Source: Chaetoderma sp. LZ-2023a
Taxonomy: Eukaryota; Mollusca; Caudofoveata; Chaetodermatida; Chaetodermatidae
NCBI GenBank assembly: GCA_034401795.1
Contig: CM067369.1
Span: forward strand, 136,322,500 to 136,386,499
Direction of reading: 5' to 3'
DNA: 64,000 nt
How positions within the stretch are numbered: position 1 is the stretch's first letter; the number at the start of each line of letters is the position of its first letter. The translations under genes were made by a program, and so were the position numbers. Below, in pieces: positions 23,773 to 34,249 of this stretch. Below the pieces are notes generated by a model. It was not told where the DNA came from. It did not search any database and was given only the letters and a program-made list of their open reading frames with translations.

Positions 23773-23833
23773 CAATGCAATACCCTCTTTCCGTTACAAC
23801 AGGAGAGTAAAACCGCTAAATGTTGTATTTCAG

Positions 23834-23901
23834 TCGTGTTTCTTGGAGTGGTGTCTGTGGGCTTCTGTTGGATTGTGTACAAACTTGGCCCAATTTTGGC
23901 G
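23834..23901 (+). CDS. SLC5-family transporter, exon c
   Basis: A 68-base exon between atttcag and gtgagt. Phase 1 in and 0 out. It encodes VVFLGVVSVGFCWIVYKLGPILA, a hydrophobic segment matching transmembrane segment ten of SLC5 proteins, just before the glycine-rich segment of the next exon. Its single Cys and Trp pattern is not diagnostic for a substrate. Confidence 0.85.
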
Positions 23902-23940
23902 GTGAGTATCGTGGTACCCTATGAATAACGTTAACATCTT

Positions 23941-24023
23941 AGGCCGTGTTCTCACTAGTTATTCAGGACGCCATACTTCAGTATGCCTTATTCCTAATTA
24001 ACTCTTGAGTGAGAACACGGCCT
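23941..24023. mobile_element. Short palindromic MITE
   Basis: An 83-base hairpin with inverted ends aggccgtgttctcact and agtgagaacacggcct, flanked by tt/ta. It is AT-rich in the centre. Only one copy was seen in the window. Confidence 0.65.
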
Positions 24024-24202
24024 TAGCTCCTCAACAAAGCTTTATATCCACTATCTATGCACTTAAGAATCAACCAGTTTCTTTATTGCACGGCCATGTA
24101 TGATATACCTTATGAATGAGAGATAGTAGATATGGAATGCGGAATTGCATCCCTGTCGGAAGAGCGTATATATCCATATACAAGGATGCGTCTCAACCAT
24201 AC

Positions 24203-24285
24203 AGTTGAATGGAGGAATCCAGTTTTAGCTATGCCCCGCCTACATCTAACTAAGCTCCACCCACACCTCGCTCATGTTCCGATGG
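24203..24285 (+). mobile_element. MITE family A fragment
   Basis: Only the left end is present: ttgaatgg, tccagttttagctatgcccc and aactaagctccacccacacc. It ends before the central hairpin. Confidence 0.65.
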
Positions 24286-24449
24286 TATATATTTTCAAGC
24301 CAGTGAGTGATACAGAGTTTAAGATGATACCAAAATTAACACGATCCAGCGTTGCATTTACAATCCACTACGGAGGTAGACTAGCACCCGACCAGTCTTG
24401 TCTCCGAAGTGAGGTTCTGTGTAACCATCTAGTTGTTGTGATGGCGTAA

Positions 24450-25580
24450 CCAGATGGCTGGTCGCTAGTTACGCTAGAGGCGTATTCTCGACACAAAGCA
24501 ACGCCTTTATTTTTAGATTGCTAATATCATGTGCCAACTAAAATGACATTTATATGTTGGTTCGGGGGTTTTATGGTTATTTCGGGGGCGTCCGGAAATT
24601 CATCCATAGGCCCAGTGTCACATAGATCTAAATAATATTTCGAAAACTGAAATAAACAGAAAACAAATTTGCTAATTAAGATGAGTGTGGTATTTCTGCT
24701 TTCTCCTACTGTACTGTCGCTAGGCATGTGCGCGTGGTGAAGCTTTTTGAGTTGGGTGTGGTGAGATGTGGAGGTGGGTGTGGGATTGTGGAGGTGTAAC
24801 ATTTTATCGGATGAAGATATAGCTTGGAGTTTGCTCTGGAGGAGGGCAATGTCTGTGAAATGAAATCCCGTAGGAAAATTAGGCCAAAATTGAAAGAAAT
24901 GTATTGATGTGAGATGAAAATCAAAAGTAATGCTATTCAAATCAAGAAGAAATTAATTAGGTTAATGCCATGTGAATAAAAAGGACTTATCATAACCTGT
25001 TGTTGTTGAAATATTAAGATGGGTGCGAGTGTCGCTGGTTATGGATTTAAGCGCCTAAGCGTCAGTGTCGTCAGTCAGGGGCGCACGCGAAGAGGGAAAA
25101 TGATAACGTTAAAATACTATTTAGCGACATAAAACAAATTTCGGCAGTATAAAATGTTCCATGTACTAGGATATTCTTAAAATAGATATTAGTTCGTTAA
25201 AATCAGCACTGGAGGCTCAATTTATTTAGATTGGTTCAGGAGACCCACGAAATTACTGAAAAGAAAAATGGCAAACCGGGATCCAGTCAAATTGGAATGT
25301 AAAAGTTAATGGCACTAGTAAAATGATTCTCTTGATGAGCAAACTGGACGGCACAAATAAAATACGGTTCAAATTATATAGATTATTTAAAACGCCCATT
25401 TATATATATATATATTTGCTCTTCTATCTCGTGTGTCTTGGCGGGAATCGGCTTCATCGTAATCAACGCCCCCGGGTAGATCCAAGACTGCTGACATTTA
25501 TCAAACAATCATACTTATTTAATGTGCACATAAACCGACACATATCTTAGACTCAGAGCTAGATTAAATTACGAATTCGT
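24450..25580. other. SLC5 intron, no gene seen
   Basis: No domain-bearing frame, tRNA-like fold or splice pair with coding content was recognised. A short (TATA)n run lies at 25400-25415. Confidence 0.4.
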
Positions 25581-25587
25581 ACATTTT

Positions 25588-25966
25588 CTTAACTCCACTT
25601 GTGTCAATAGCGTCTCCAAGCGCTCAAAATACTGCGTATGTCAATTAATCAGGATTTGGTTTTTTTCAATAAATTTACTTACCACTGGAATTTTGGCCGG
25701 CTTGACCATCAAAAGGGTAACGTTAAAGAAAATTTTAAGCTTCGGTTAGCCAGTGTCCATTTGAAGGCCAAGAGAAAAGTATTTTTGAAAATCTACCACT
25801 TGAATAGCTGTCTCTGTTACCGAGCCAGTCATTCCAGTGGTAAATATTCAAAAATACTCTTCTCTTAGCCTACAAATAAACATGCCTCAAGACCACTACA
25901 TAGCTGATTTTAGTTGGTTTGAACTACAAGGTTTGAAGTGTTAAGTAGACACATGAGAGGTTAGTA
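25588..25966 (+). mobile_element. MITE family C, complete copy
   Basis: It is the same element as 17610-18012: left end ttaactccacttgtgtcaat, ggccggcttgaccatca, the hairpin (agtatttttgaaaatcta, taaatattcaaaaatact) and the right end aagtagacacatgagagg. The hairpin is imperfect, so the element is older or less constrained. Confidence 0.75.
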
Positions 25967-26172
25967 TTTGATTACTCAGTTTGCCATAATTCTGCATATT
26001 TAACACGGAGAGCTGGATTTCCTGCTATATAAATACGCAAATCACTGTTGAGTTCAGTTCCGCATGTATTCTCGACGCGCTAAGCATTAGTAATTTATTT
26101 CTGTTCAGCAACATTACAGTATAATGCTAAAAGATACTTGTCTTTATATATTATTTTGTCTGTTTTCACCAG

Positions 26173-26259
26173 GTTGCTTATTCCCTATTTGGTCTGGTCG
26201 GTGGTCCGCAGTTTGGATTGTTTACTCTTGGTATGCTATTCCCCTGGGCCAACAAATGG
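26173..26259 (+). CDS. SLC5-family transporter, exon d
   Basis: An 87-base exon between tttcaccag and gtacga, phase 0 to 0. It encodes [20 protein letters not shown] followed by MLFPWANKW. This is a signature of the family: relatives have a GGP-x-x-GLF-x-LG-x-x-FPWAN segment forming membrane segment eleven and a short cytoplasmic turn. This exon alone identifies the gene as SLC5. Confidence 0.92.
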
Positions 26260-26325
26260 GTACGAATGATCTAATTATATGGCTCATTTCATCGACTCAT
26301 AATCATTGTATTCATTACTTATGCG

Positions 26326-26566
26326 CGTTGCCCTGTAGGTGGGGCTTAGAATACACCTTCCGTATCCTCTGCGCGTCGTAAGAGGCGACTAAAGGAGGTA
26401 CGGGTGAGGTAACCCTGACAGAAACCTCGAGTGCTGAAGACGGAGGTTCCAGCCCGCATGGCGCACTCTAATAAACCATGGATTCACGCTCTTAACGCTT
26501 ATGATCATGTCGATAGTCACTTACAGGACTGGCGGTATGATCAGCGAATGACAAGAAGAAGAAGAT
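26326..26566 (+). repeat. Probable SINE or LINE 3' fragment with (AAG)n tail
   Basis: It starts with gggcttagaatacacc, has gcgtcgtaagaggcgactaa, and ends in aagaagaagaag, the pattern of a retroposed short element with a simple 3' tail. No pol III A/B boxes were confidently placed and no coding frame is seen. It lies 66 bases past an SLC5 exon. Confidence 0.45.
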
Positions 26567-26639
26567 GATTACTTATGCGCGTGTGTGCCCGTCTGCCTAC
26601 GTATGTGCATGCGTGGGTGCGTGCATGTGTACGTGCGTG

Positions 26640-27180
26640 TCGGTCAGTAGTTCGGTCGTTCGGTCGTTCCGTCATTCGATCAATCGGTTCATCAGTCGGT
26701 CAGCCGGTCGGTCGGTCAGTCAGTTAGGTGGTCCATCGGTCAGTCTGTCAGTCGATCGATCGGTCTGTCAGTCAGTCCATCAGTAAAAGTCTGTCGGCCA
26801 GGCGGTCCATCGGTCGGCCCGCCAGTCAGAGCTGTATCTTTTAAATACTGAACGAATTTGGCTCAAATTTTAACACAACAAAGGCCATCCATGTTGGTTG
26901 CTCGGTCGGTCCGTCAGTCTGTCAGTCGGTTCGTCGGTCCGTCGGTCGGTTAACCAGTCAGAGCTGTATATAAAAATACTGATCCGATTTGGCTCAAATT
27001 TTAATGCAACAAATGCCATCTTCGCCAGGCGGTCTGTCGGCTTGCCAGGTGGTCGGTCAGTCAATCCGTTCGTAGGTCTGTCAGTCGGTTCATCTGTCAG
27101 TCAGTCTGTCGGTCGGGCCAACGTTCGAAGCTGTATAAAAAATACAAATCCAATTTGGCTCAAATCTTAAAACAAAAAAG
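26640..27180. repeat. Composite minisatellite (GGTC/GTCA) with repeated spacer
   Basis: Arrays of cggtcggtcagt-type four-base units alternate with three copies of a spacer starting cagagctgtat (about 26825, 26957, 27127) and containing atttggctcaaattttaa and acaaaggccat. The unit of roughly 130-170 bases is thus repeated three times. A fourth, partial spacer (gatttggctcaagggttaac) is at 27290. Confidence 0.65.
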
Positions 27181-27402
27181 GCCATTTGCGTCAAAGAGGG
27201 ATTCCAGATTCGTCGTTATCCGAAGTAGAATCCCTCACCCGGATTGCATCAAATTCCAGATCTATGGATATCTAAGAACCTGCTGGTTCGATTTGGCTCA
27301 AGGGTTAACACACGAATTGCTGTGGCTGAGCACTAGAAGTCAACAACTTTGGTCATGAAAATCCGCCAAATCGTTTATTTTAGCTTTGTGTATATTAGAT
27401 AT

Positions 27403-27403
<1 letters not shown>

Positions 27404-27448
<45 letters not shown>

Positions 27449-27530
27449 AGAGATTGCATTACCACCACCACCACCACCACCACCACCACCACCATCATTA
27501 TCATCATCATCATCATCATCATCATGATCT
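27404..27530. repeat. (AAT)n, (CAC)n and (CAT)n microsatellites
   Basis: Three trinucleotide tracts in series lie within an SLC5 intron. Long frames through them are artefacts. Confidence 0.9.
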
Positions 27531-27906
27531 TCTCCCGTGTTGGTCTCATTGTAAATTGTTTTCGGATTTTCCCGATTCTTTCGGGGTTTGCAGATGTTTT
27601 CAAAAAAGCTTTTGGAATCCATGTATAATCACATCCTCTCCTGTGTTATCTCTCCGAGATATCCACAGATCCAAAATTGTATCCGATCCGGATCCATTTT
27701 CTTTTTTCCGTATCGCGGCCAACGTCTGGAAATCCTCTTGCACTACACGTTCCTTCGGTGTGTTAAAATTTCAACCAAACTGACTCAGTATTTTTTTAGA
27801 GACGGCTACAGAGAGGCAGACAGACGGATGGAAGGACAGACAGTAATAGCATCTTCCTGGTTGGTATAACCATTACCACATCTCTGCGTTTGTCTTCTTT
27901 CATCAG

Positions 27907-28087
27907 GGTGCATATTCTGGATTCTTCTCCAGCATCGCTTTAGTAATTTGGATGTGGGTCGGTAAGTTCATTAATAAACCACCCAATATTCCTGCCGATC
28001 CACCACTTACCTGCCCAGCGATGAATAGCACAGGCCACCCAATGTGCTTAATTCAACTGATTCTCCTACTGCAGCTGCTTCAGAGCG
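27907..28087 (+). CDS. SLC5-family transporter, exon e (contains an apparent one-base frame break)
   Basis: A 181-base exon between catcag and gtaagc. Phase-0 entry gives GAYSGFFSSIALVIWMWVGK, membrane segment twelve, then a Pro/Asn-rich extracellular loop with Cys and the sequon NST. The exit phase is wrong: the next exon needs 182 bases, not 181. In a shifted frame the last bases read NSTDSPTAAASE, a second sequon-bearing stretch typical of this loop, and join the next exon as SE-R-DPLMD without a stop. So about one base seems missing near 28050 (gcttaattc). A G|gtaagt motif at 27962 could be an alternative donor, but its phase does not fit. Confidence 0.8.
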
Positions 28088-28124
28088 GTAAGCATGTATG
28101 TGTTCTACGTGTCCTTCTTGTATG

Positions 28125-28127
28125 TTT

Positions 28128-28167
<40 letters not shown>

Positions 28168-28221
28168 TTCACCACCACCACCACCACCACCACCACCACC
28201 ACCACCACCACCACCATCATT

Positions 28222-28256
<35 letters not shown>

Positions 28257-28351
28257 GATCTTCACCACCACCACCACTACCACCATCACCACCCTCATCA
28301 TCATCATCATCTTCATCATCATCATCATCATCAGCCATCATCATCATCAGC

Positions 28352-28385
<34 letters not shown>

Positions 28386-28403
28386 TTCACCACCACCACA
28401 ACC

Positions 28404-28437
<34 letters not shown>

Positions 28438-28548
28438 TCATCATCATGATCTTCACCACCACCACTACTACCACCATCACTACCACCGCCGCCGCCGCCC
28501 CCCCCCCCCCCGCGCCGTCGTCGTCGTCGTCGTCATCATCATCATCAT
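28125..28548. repeat. (CAT)n/(CAC)n microsatellite block
   Basis: More than 400 bases of interrupted cat and cac triplets with a C run near 28500. Its right end at about 28548 is the 3' tail of the minus-strand LINE, whose protein runs straight into GAT codons. It lies 37 bases past an SLC5 donor. Confidence 0.9.
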
Positions 28549-30297
28549 CGGTCCAGTGCCCATCAAGCATAGCCTTAAATGTATTTGATGTTGGTGCTTC
28601 AATCACCTCGTCTGGTAAATTAGCCCATACTAAAGCAATCCGTAGTCGGAAGGAGTGCTTTCGAACATTTAAATTGGATCTGTGTTAGCATAATTTGTTC
28701 CCTTGTTCTCTAGTGTGTAAAACAGAAGGATCTTCTAATAATTGCCATTATACCGTTAGCTTTATTGATTTTCTCGCATATGTGCCTTCCAAATTACAAT
28801 TTCGAATCTATCACAACCTCTGTCTTTTTCTTCGTCTATTGATTTCAGCTGATGGACGTTCCATCTCTTGCTAAGCTGTAGTTATAGTTGAAGTCGTGCA
28901 CTCTTCCTAGTCTCATATGCTTGCAGTTATCTGGATGGAAATGTAACATCCGCATGCCGGACCAAGCGGTTAACATATTCAAGTCTGTCCGTAGAACCTC
29001 ACACAGGCTATTTGATTTGCTATTGATTTGAAAACTTTGGTGTCGTCGGAGAGTAAGTGTAGTTCGGTTATGTATATCATAAATAACACAGGCGCGAGTG
29101 TACTGCCTCATGGTATGCCACTCGTTGTGTTCTTCCAGTCTGAGACCACTCCATTTACGCAAAGTTGTTGGACTATATCCGTTAAAACGCCCCTATCCAT
29201 CCAAAGACAGGGTCAGTTAAACAATATGCCTCTAGTTTGCCTACTAAGCTTCTATGCGGGACTGTGTCACATTCCTTGATGAAATCTAAATATAGTGTGT
29301 CTTGCTGCGACTCTATCTCTCTTGCCTAGGGTGTATGTGCACGGATCCATTACGCAAAGGAGGTGTAAGACAATTGATCTTTCTTTCACAAATCCAAACT
29401 GTTTGTTGCTTAGGAGCTTGTTATCTATCATATGATTTATTACATAGTCTCTAGTAATTGCCGGCTCCGTACATTTACACACTGCAATAATCAGACTAAC
29501 AGGTCTGTAGTTATCTGCTAATTTACGGCTTCCCCTTTAGAAAATTGCTGAACGTTTCCATTGTTTCCATTCTTCCTGGAGTTCTTTTGACCGCAAACTA
29601 TTCCTATAAATCATGGCTAATGATCTACTAAGATTTTAGGAGTTGCGAATGCAACTATTTTTGTAAGTACGAGAATGTCAGTCTCTCGTTAAATTTGTCA
29701 CTGTGCAATTCGTGGTATCTCTACGTTGTAAAAAAAAACCTCTGGAAAAGAATGTTCCCAATACGTCTGCATTTTCCTTATCTGATGTAGTTGCAAGTGA
29801 ATTCCTATCTCTGGGCACAATCGCTAGCTTAGAAACGCATACTTTTGTATTGGACCTGGAGTACATATATTTCCACACATCTTTGGGTTTTTTCTTTGCC
29901 TCCTTAGCTAAGCTGGTTTCAAATGCCTTCTTGATTTCGCTAGTTATCTTTCATATGGTGTTCCTAGTTTTGCAATATTCCTTGTAGTATTTGGCATCTT
30001 AATTTTCCAATAATCTTTTCCACAGGGCATGCTTTTTCATTATTTTCTGGATAGATTTCTTGTCCAGTAGGTATTTCCTTTTGTTCCTACCATTAACTGT
30101 AACCTTTTTGCTTGGAATGTATTTGGTCTGTATATTAATTATAAATTCTTTAAATCTTAACCACATTTTGTTAATATTGATACATGAATCAAATACCTTA
30201 TCCCAATCTATATTCTCAAGCACTGTTGTTAGCGTTACAAAATCACATTTATCATAGTACTATTTCAATTTCTTGTAGCAACTGATCTCAAAGGAAC

Positions 30298-30745
30298 AAT
30301 GGACCTTTCTATTTTTAGCTATGCCCCGCCCACCTCTAGCTAAGCTTCACCCACACCTCGCTCGTGTTGGGATCGATCGATCCCCGAATGCCCTGACAAT
30401 CAATTTCCTGAAAACTATACAGGTAATCTGTTGAATATTTTTAATCTAATTTGGCAGTTAAGTTGTTGAATGTTTTGTGACTAATTTGACTGGGTTCTGT
30501 TGCTAGTTATGGCAGCAACAGCTATCAGTCGAATTAGTTTCAAAATATTCAACAAGATATGTATTAAATAGTAGAGGCATACAATTCGTACTACAACACA
30601 TAAACCGTCTTCAACAATGCGTTCGTGACGTAGTTCTCTGCGCTATTCATGACGTCATAATGACGGCATTGATTGTGATGGCATTCTATACGGCACATAG
30701 TTGATTATGACGTCATATGATGGATGGATACAGTAGAAAGGCCCG
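30298..30745 (+). mobile_element. MITE family A, inside the LINE
   Basis: Complete copy, atggacctttc to gaaaggccc, with the hairpin and TGACGTCA (about 30650 and 30710). LINE coding sequence continues on both sides (endonuclease end to the right, RT linker to the left), so this copy inserted after the LINE. Confidence 0.85.
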
Positions 30746-30941
30746 TTGTATTCACACCGTAATACTGACTGGTCAGATTGGTTAGATCCAAGCTGTCTGT
30801 CATATACAATTTCATTCACCATACAGTCTTTATTTGTAAAGACGAGGTCCAGAGCATTTTGTAATATGTTTCACTCTTCCTCTAATTGCTTCTCTCACTT
30901 GCTGGAATAAAAACGTGTCTCATAATACACACTTTCTGTAC

Positions 30942-31343
30942 AATGGACGTATCCAGAGTATCCATCAATCATCTGACGTCATTTGACGTCATAATCAGCT
31001 AGGCGGCGTGCAGGATGACGTCAAAATCATTACGTCATATATTAGTCTATTTGGCCCGTCTTTAACTCTTTATAGTCCGACACGTTGTACGAATTGTATG
31101 TCTCTACTATTTAATAAACATGTTGTTGAAAGGTGTGAAACTAATTTGACTGTACGCTCAAATTAGACATAGGCAGAAACAGCACCCAGTCAAATTAGTT
31201 TCAAACATGCAATAGCTTACCTGTATAGATTTCTGGAAATTGATAGTCAGGGAGTTCAGAGATCGATCGACCCCAACACGGACTTCATGTGGGTGGAGCT
31301 TTGATTGAGATGGGCGGGGCATAGCATAATACTGGAAAGGTCC
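30942..31343 (-). mobile_element. MITE family A, reverse orientation
   Basis: It runs from atggacgtatccag to ctggaaaggtcc, with TGACGTCA motifs near 30980, the block ctttatagtccgacacgtt and the central hairpin. It borders the endonuclease remnant of the LINE directly. Confidence 0.85.
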
Positions 31344-31626
31344 GATTTATGGCTCCAATGTTACCTCTCCAATGCTGAAATCGCAAAATCAACCATACAA
31401 GGAAGTTTCCAATCAAATATATATAGCTAGTTCAGTTCAATGTGTTAAACTGTTTCTATTGCTTGTCGTGTTATTGAGTCTTATTAATACATAAAAAGAT
31501 TACTAGGCTACTGCACTAAACTCAGATATTTAGACGAACTGGTCATATGCAAGAAGCACTGTTTAGTTAAAGCTTGAATTCCCATTGGAAACTGAAGTAG
31601 GCATATACATATTCAGCAATAAAAGG

Positions 31627-31790
31627 ATTTCTAGCCATACCCCGCCCATATCTAGTTATTCTCCGCCCACTTTGTACGTGTGCTGGAATAAATTTAAATA
31701 CTTTGAAACTGAATTGCATAGGCAGCAACAGCACATAGTCAAATTAGTTTCAAAATATTCAACAGCTTACCTGTATAGTTTTCTGGACAT
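31627..31790 (+). mobile_element. MITE family A, internally deleted
   Basis: Left end (gccataccccgcccatat) joined to the right arm of the hairpin and its flank (ggcagcaacagc, tagtttcaaaatattcaaca, gtatagttttctgga). The rest is missing. It lies between LINE pieces. Confidence 0.65.
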
Positions 31791-32139
31791 AAGTGTGGGT
31801 ATCCTTGGTCGGCAACGTGTCCAATTACTACGTTTAAATGCCCATACTTTTCTGAATTACTACAGGGGCTTCAGTAAAATGTATCCAGTTAATAATTTGT
31901 CTGTCCTATTTAATTTAACTTCCGTTTTTTTTAGATATTTCCACGAAACATGTCATAATCGTCTAAGGTCTTTGAGTGTCACCTCGCTTATTTCCATTTT
32001 CAGCAATTATTTACCTTAACATGAATTGTGAACTCTTTAAAGTTATTAATGAAACTGTCAGCATGTGGGTGCAAACAAGCTAATGATGAATACATGAGTA
32101 ACTTGCTGGAACCATATGTGCAGTTTGTACAGTTTTCGT

Positions 32140-32622
32140 TCAGTCTCTGTTACCTAGAACTTTGGCGTTACCCTTATTAGCTATCTCGCCCATGACGGGT
32201 ATCTGGCCCTGAAGAGCCAGGTTGCTTGTACTCTCTCTTGCTTTCTCATCACGTTTCTTGAATTCTTGTCGTTCCCTTTGCGCTAGATCATTCTGAATAC
32301 TGAAGCCTTTTATTAGTGCATATGCATCTCTTGGATTTTGGAAATTTCTGTAAACTTCTTTTTTGGATGCTAAATTTGGAAATTGGACAAACAGTGCTCT
32401 TGGCTTCCCATCTTCCCTCTTTTTACCTGTGTTAATTGTTTTTGCTTCACTTAATGGCAGACTAACATTATGTGTTTTATTACGCAGTTCATCAAATAGT
32501 TTTAATTCCTCTTTCTTACGCTCCTCATTTAGGTGTGCCGTTGGCTCTGGTGCTTTGAATATCGGTATATGTGTTTCACATGCAATTCTATCATTCATTT
32601 CCTTTACTGTTCCATCCATCAT
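32140..32622 (-). pseudogene. LINE ORF1 fragment (L2/CR1-type)
   Basis: A 160-residue frame, highly charged. The part GKPRALFVQFPNLASKKEVY followed by a Phe/Asn-rich segment and GFSIQNDLAQRERQEFKKRD resembles the RNA-binding core of LINE ORF1 proteins. It is the 5' partner of the RT remnants to its left and has the same orientation. No N-terminal coiled coil is visible, so it is partial. Confidence 0.6.
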
Positions 32623-32850
32623 ATCTTTCTGTGCATCAGTATTCTGGACTATTACTTCTCTTCTTTTGATCTATATGGACTACAACTTTTACTTGTTCTA
32701 TCATTATTTCTTTCTCTATCTCTCTATCACATTTAAACAGTCCCAGCTTAATTTCAACCAAATCTATCATTAAATGCTTTTAAGTATACGTCGCATCCCT
32801 TCTCAACGGTTCTTTCCTACCTTTATCTTACATAGTGGGCAGAGACACAT

Positions 32851-32946
32851 GCCCAGATAACGCAGCTTATGCTGAGCCGATACCGTGTTAGCTTTCCAGC
32901 ATCAGTAGCTTCCCAGCATCGGCCCATAAGCTGCGTCATCAGGGTA
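32851..32946. mobile_element. Palindromic MITE family D
   Basis: About 96 bases with inverted ends (agataacgcagcttatg and cataagctgcgtcatcaggg). A relative is at 50191-50290. The middle carries agcatc-g repeats. It lies just left of the DIRS element. Confidence 0.6.
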
Positions 32947-33055
32947 CATTCTTCCTTTTCACATAGCATAGTATTCACTAATCTTGTATTATAGGAAGTT
33001 TATACAGAAGTGTCCACTGGACTGGATCCACGGTTCAAGGAGTTGCTCGAGGCTA

Positions 33056-33793
33056 TTTATAGCAAAAAACTCTTGACCAAGAACCAGCTCCCTGCAGCCT
33101 CTAGGGAGGTGCGGGCAAGGTGCCGTATTCCCAGAGGGTAGTACGAGCGTAATGGTGTAGTACCAACGGTCACTGAGGATGACCGTTGGGTTCTTGGGGT
33201 CCAGAGCGGGAGGTTCCGCTCAGGCGCTTGTGGACAAATCCCAAGCACACAATGAGGAAGTCCTGTCCCTTTGCGATGAGAGAGTGAGGGCGGCAATGAA
33301 TGCTGTCAATCAGTCCTATCGCTTGCTTCAGTAGGTGTGGGCTGAAGCTGGGGCAGGCCGCCATGTGGCACCTGTGACACTATCTTGCCTTAACGACGGC
33401 CTGGTGCTGTCGATGGATGCTTTGACCAGGGTGCAAGCGCATGTTACAATGTCCATGAGGCAAATGGTCCTTGACCATATGCGTGCGGCTATGGCTGTCA
33501 GGGACCGTTTGCTTGGAATGCCCCTGAACGGCCCTAGCATCTTCGGTGGCCCAGCACGGGCCTTCCTTGAGGACACTGCTAACATAGCACAGAGTCTGTT
33601 AGCGACTAACCTTCAGCTGGAACTAGTGTGCCAGATGAATGCACTAGGGGCTGTTGCTAAACCGTTACCTGGTCAACCTTCCTCCAAGAAACAGAAGAAG
33701 CATAAGAGCAAGGCGAAAGCCAAGCCAGCTTCTTTTGCTATTGCTGGGCCTTTGCAGCCGCCTGCGGCTAAGAAGGCGAGGAAGGTTGGATAG
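33056..33793 (+). pseudogene. DIRS Gag-like ORF, decayed
   Basis: The first part is broken, with stops near 33140 and 33335. Frame 33335-33793 reads through a His/Met-rich helical region and ends in a Lys-rich tail (KKQKKHKSKAKAK). A basic C-terminus before the RT fits a nucleocapsid role. There is no zinc knuckle. Confidence 0.5.
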
Positions 33794-33996
33794 ATTCCTG
33801 CCCACGCCAGTGAAGGTTCTCATCGCCCGAGAGGAGGGTGAGGTAAGGGAAAGGACAATGGTAAGTCCACCAAGGGCGGAAAGAAGGGAGCAGATCGTAT
33901 CTGAGGGTATGGTAGCTCCCTTCATATCTGCCTGGACCGCGCCTGTGCGACAGGAACAGCGGTGCCAGTTAGACACGTCAAACCAAGACAAAATGG

Positions 33997-34046
<50 letters not shown>

Positions 34047-34249
34047 AGAGGGGGGGGGGATGGATCGCGAGCCAGATACCCGCATTAGGCATCAATGCAC
34101 CTATAGTGGGCGGAAGGCTCATGCGGTTCGTCGAGGCGTGGCGAGGTGTGGCATCAGATAGTCTGGTCCTGGGATGGATATCCCAGGGGTACATGCCAGC
34201 GTGGTGGAATTTCCCACCACAACATGTCTGGACTCCCGTACCAAGGGAG

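Larger units (their letters stand above)
28549..32622 (-). pseudogene. CR1/L2-like LINE, decayed and interrupted by MITEs
   Basis: On the minus strand the pieces occur in LINE order: ORF1 (32622-32140), the end of an AP endonuclease (30941-30746: ALDLVFTNKD and SDQSVLRCE), an RT N-terminal linker (30257-29999: WDKVFDSCI to KHALWKRLL), RT (MIDNKLLSNKQFGFVKERS at about 29420; LRTDLNMLTAW and HPDNCKHMRLG at about 28960) and a C-terminal WANLPDEVIEAPTSNTFKAM that ends in a (GAT)n tail at 28549. Three MITE A copies sit in the gaps. Many stops and frame changes are present. The family is CR1/L2/Jockey-like. Confidence 0.75.

Noticed and set aside
27962..28087. Alternative donor G|gtaagt at 27962 with a 13-base micro-exon before 28088
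   Set aside because: It removes the extracellular loop and its sequon; a single-base indel is simpler.
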